Source: Mycolicibacterium iranicum (GTDB taxonomy: Bacteria; Actinomycetota; Actinomycetes; Mycobacteriales; Mycobacteriaceae). From it: 64,000 nt of DNA. The position numbers and the translations under genes were made by a program. Of the stretch, positions 63,188-64,000 are shown one piece after another (within the stretch, counting starts at the first letter, position 1; every line of letters begins with the position of its first letter). The notes under the pieces are model-generated. The model did not search any database. It was not told the DNA's origin and saw nothing but the letters and a program-made list of their open reading frames with translations. The DNA is taken from contig NZ_LQPC01000026.1 in assembly GCF_002101705.1 (NCBI RefSeq), positions 186,001 through 250,000 on the forward strand, read 5' to 3'.

Positions 63188-63390
63188 ACCTCGTCGGATT
63201 CCCCGGCGGCGCGCCGCGCGCCGTCGCGGATCTCGAAAACGTCGGTGGCGAAGCCGCCGATCGCGTTCGCAACGTCCTTGACCGCGGTGGTGATGATCGA
63301 TGTGATCTCCCCGACCGTCGACGCGCCCGCGCCGACGATCTCTTGCACCGCATCCTTGCCGATCTCGGCCTTGCTGAGCCGGTCATCCAT
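63184..63390 (-). CDS. Small conserved helical protein
   Basis: A 68-residue protein of probably amphipathic helical character ([20 protein letters not shown], then [18 protein letters not shown]) with charged ends. It resembles small mycobacterial proteins annotated only as hypothetical. The ATG at 63390 was chosen over an upstream start without similarity. Its stop overlaps the stop of the Emb gene (CTAG). It diverges from menA with a 42-bp gap. Confidence 0.6.
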   Translation of the reverse strand: MDDRLSKAEIGKDAVQEIVGAGASTVGEITSIITTAVKDVANAIGGFATDVFEIRDGARRAAGESDEV

Positions 63391-63432
63391 GCGCCCAGTG
63401 TGCCACGGCCGGCACCTGCAAGACTGACCGTC

Positions 63433-64000
63433 GTGGCCACTTTCGCCCAATGGGTCGAGGGAGCGCGTCCCCGCACGCTGCCCAACGCCGTCGCACCCGT
63501 CGTCGCAGGGACGGGCGCCGCGGCGTGGCTCGGCGCCGCATCATGGTGGAAAGCGCTGCTCGCACTGCTCGTCGCCGTCGGCTTCATCGTCGGGGTGAAC
63601 TACGCCAACGACTACTCCGACGGCATCCGCGGCACCGACGACGTGCGCGCTGGACCGCTCCGGCTGGTCGGCTCCAAGGTGGCCGCGCCGAAAGCGGTGC
63701 TGACCGCGGCGATCATCGCTCTGGCCGTCGGTGCCGTCGCGGGACTGACGCTCGCATGGTTCTCCTCGCCGTGGCTGATCGCGGTTGGCGCGGCGTGCAT
63801 CGCCGGGGCGTGGCTCTACACGGGCGGCTCGAAGCCCTACGGCTATCTGGGGCTGGGTGAAGTCGCGGTGTTCGTGTTCTTCGGCCTGGTCGCGGTGCTC
63901 GGCACCCAGTACACGCAGGCCCTGCGCGTCGACTGGGTCGGATTGACGCTGGCGGTCGCGACGGGCTGCCTGTCGTCAGCGGTGCTGGTGGCCAACAATC
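63433..64000 (+). CDS. menA: MenA, 1,4-dihydroxy-2-naphthoate polyprenyltransferase (3'-truncated by window edge)
   Basis: The first 189 codons of a UbiA-family membrane prenyltransferase that attaches the polyprenyl chain to [24 protein letters not shown] at the N-terminus, the metal-binding [15 protein letters not shown] near residues 55-70, and [20 protein letters not shown] near 135-155 match M. tuberculosis MenA closely. The start is a GTG at 63433. The rest lies beyond the window. Confidence 0.95.
   Translation, partial: MATFAQWVEGARPRTLPNAVAPVVAGTGAAAWLGAASWWKALLALLVAVGFIVGVNYANDYSDGIRGTDDVRAGPLRLVGSKVAAPKAVLTAAIIALAVGAVAGLTLAWFSSPWLIAVGAACIAGAWLYTGGSKPYGYLGLGEVAVFVFFGLVAVLGTQYTQALRVDWVGLTLAVATGCLSSAVLVANN

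Overview
The window is high-GC DNA from a mycobacterium, most likely a rapid grower of the Mycolicibacterium type. The evidence is the combination of a near-complete menaquinone (men) locus laid out as in Mycobacterium tuberculosis Rv0561c-Rv0534c but in inverted orientation, an mce lipid-import operon, an orphan Emb-type arabinosyltransferase, F420-type (deazaflavin-dependent) oxidoreductases, several promoters that look leaderless, and many GTG starts. I see no rRNA, tRNA, CRISPR array, phage or transposase gene. Species identification and all ortholog names come from remembered family sequences, not from a search.

Region 1 (1-16.1 kb) holds the first half of the menaquinone genes. It contains menJ (5' end outside the window), menG, mgtA (mannosyltransferase), a DUF3592 membrane protein, menD, the bpoC hydrolase and menC. 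Accessory genes are interleaved: a TetR/phytoene-dehydrogenase-like pair with two operators, an HSL esterase, an SDR, an F420-type protein, a DsbA-like lipoprotein, and an AbiEi/DUF559 gene plus a GlxA/PfpI pair that separate menC from bpoC.

Region 2 (16.1-33.5 kb) starts with a two-gene SMR exporter under a guanidine-III riboswitch and a SOUL haem-binding protein. A leftward lipid module follows: yrbEA-yrbEB-mceA-F, an Mce-associated protein, an MPT64-like secreted protein, a second secreted protein, a DUF2236 oxygenase, a TetR regulator and an acyl-CoA synthetase. A regulator with two tandem TetR domains sits upstream. This module lies where M. tuberculosis goes almost directly from menC to fadD8.

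Region 3 (33.9-44.5 kb) has a YCII/DGPF gene with an ECF42-like promoter, fadD8 with a KstR-like box, a GntR/MFS divergent pair and an ECF42-type sigma factor with a C-terminal helical-repeat domain. Next is a tightly overlapped four-gene set (GT2, acyl-CoA-dehydrogenase-like, PIG-L deacetylase, NodS-like methyltransferase), then HAD, F420-type and menB genes.

Region 4 (44.6-64 kb) returns to the conserved order: SDR, an additional FadD, glyoxalase, DUF3349, a small membrane protein, pitA, a second DUF3349 gene, menE, PNPOx, a polytopic membrane protein, a methyltransferase/DUF2064/GT2 operon, a two-component system, nitronate monooxygenase, a galE-like epimerase, MTA phosphorylase, the orphan Emb protein and menA (3' end outside the window).

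A GC-rich palindromic element of about 64-66 bp occurs five times, always between genes. Several other long hairpins sit at gene ends.
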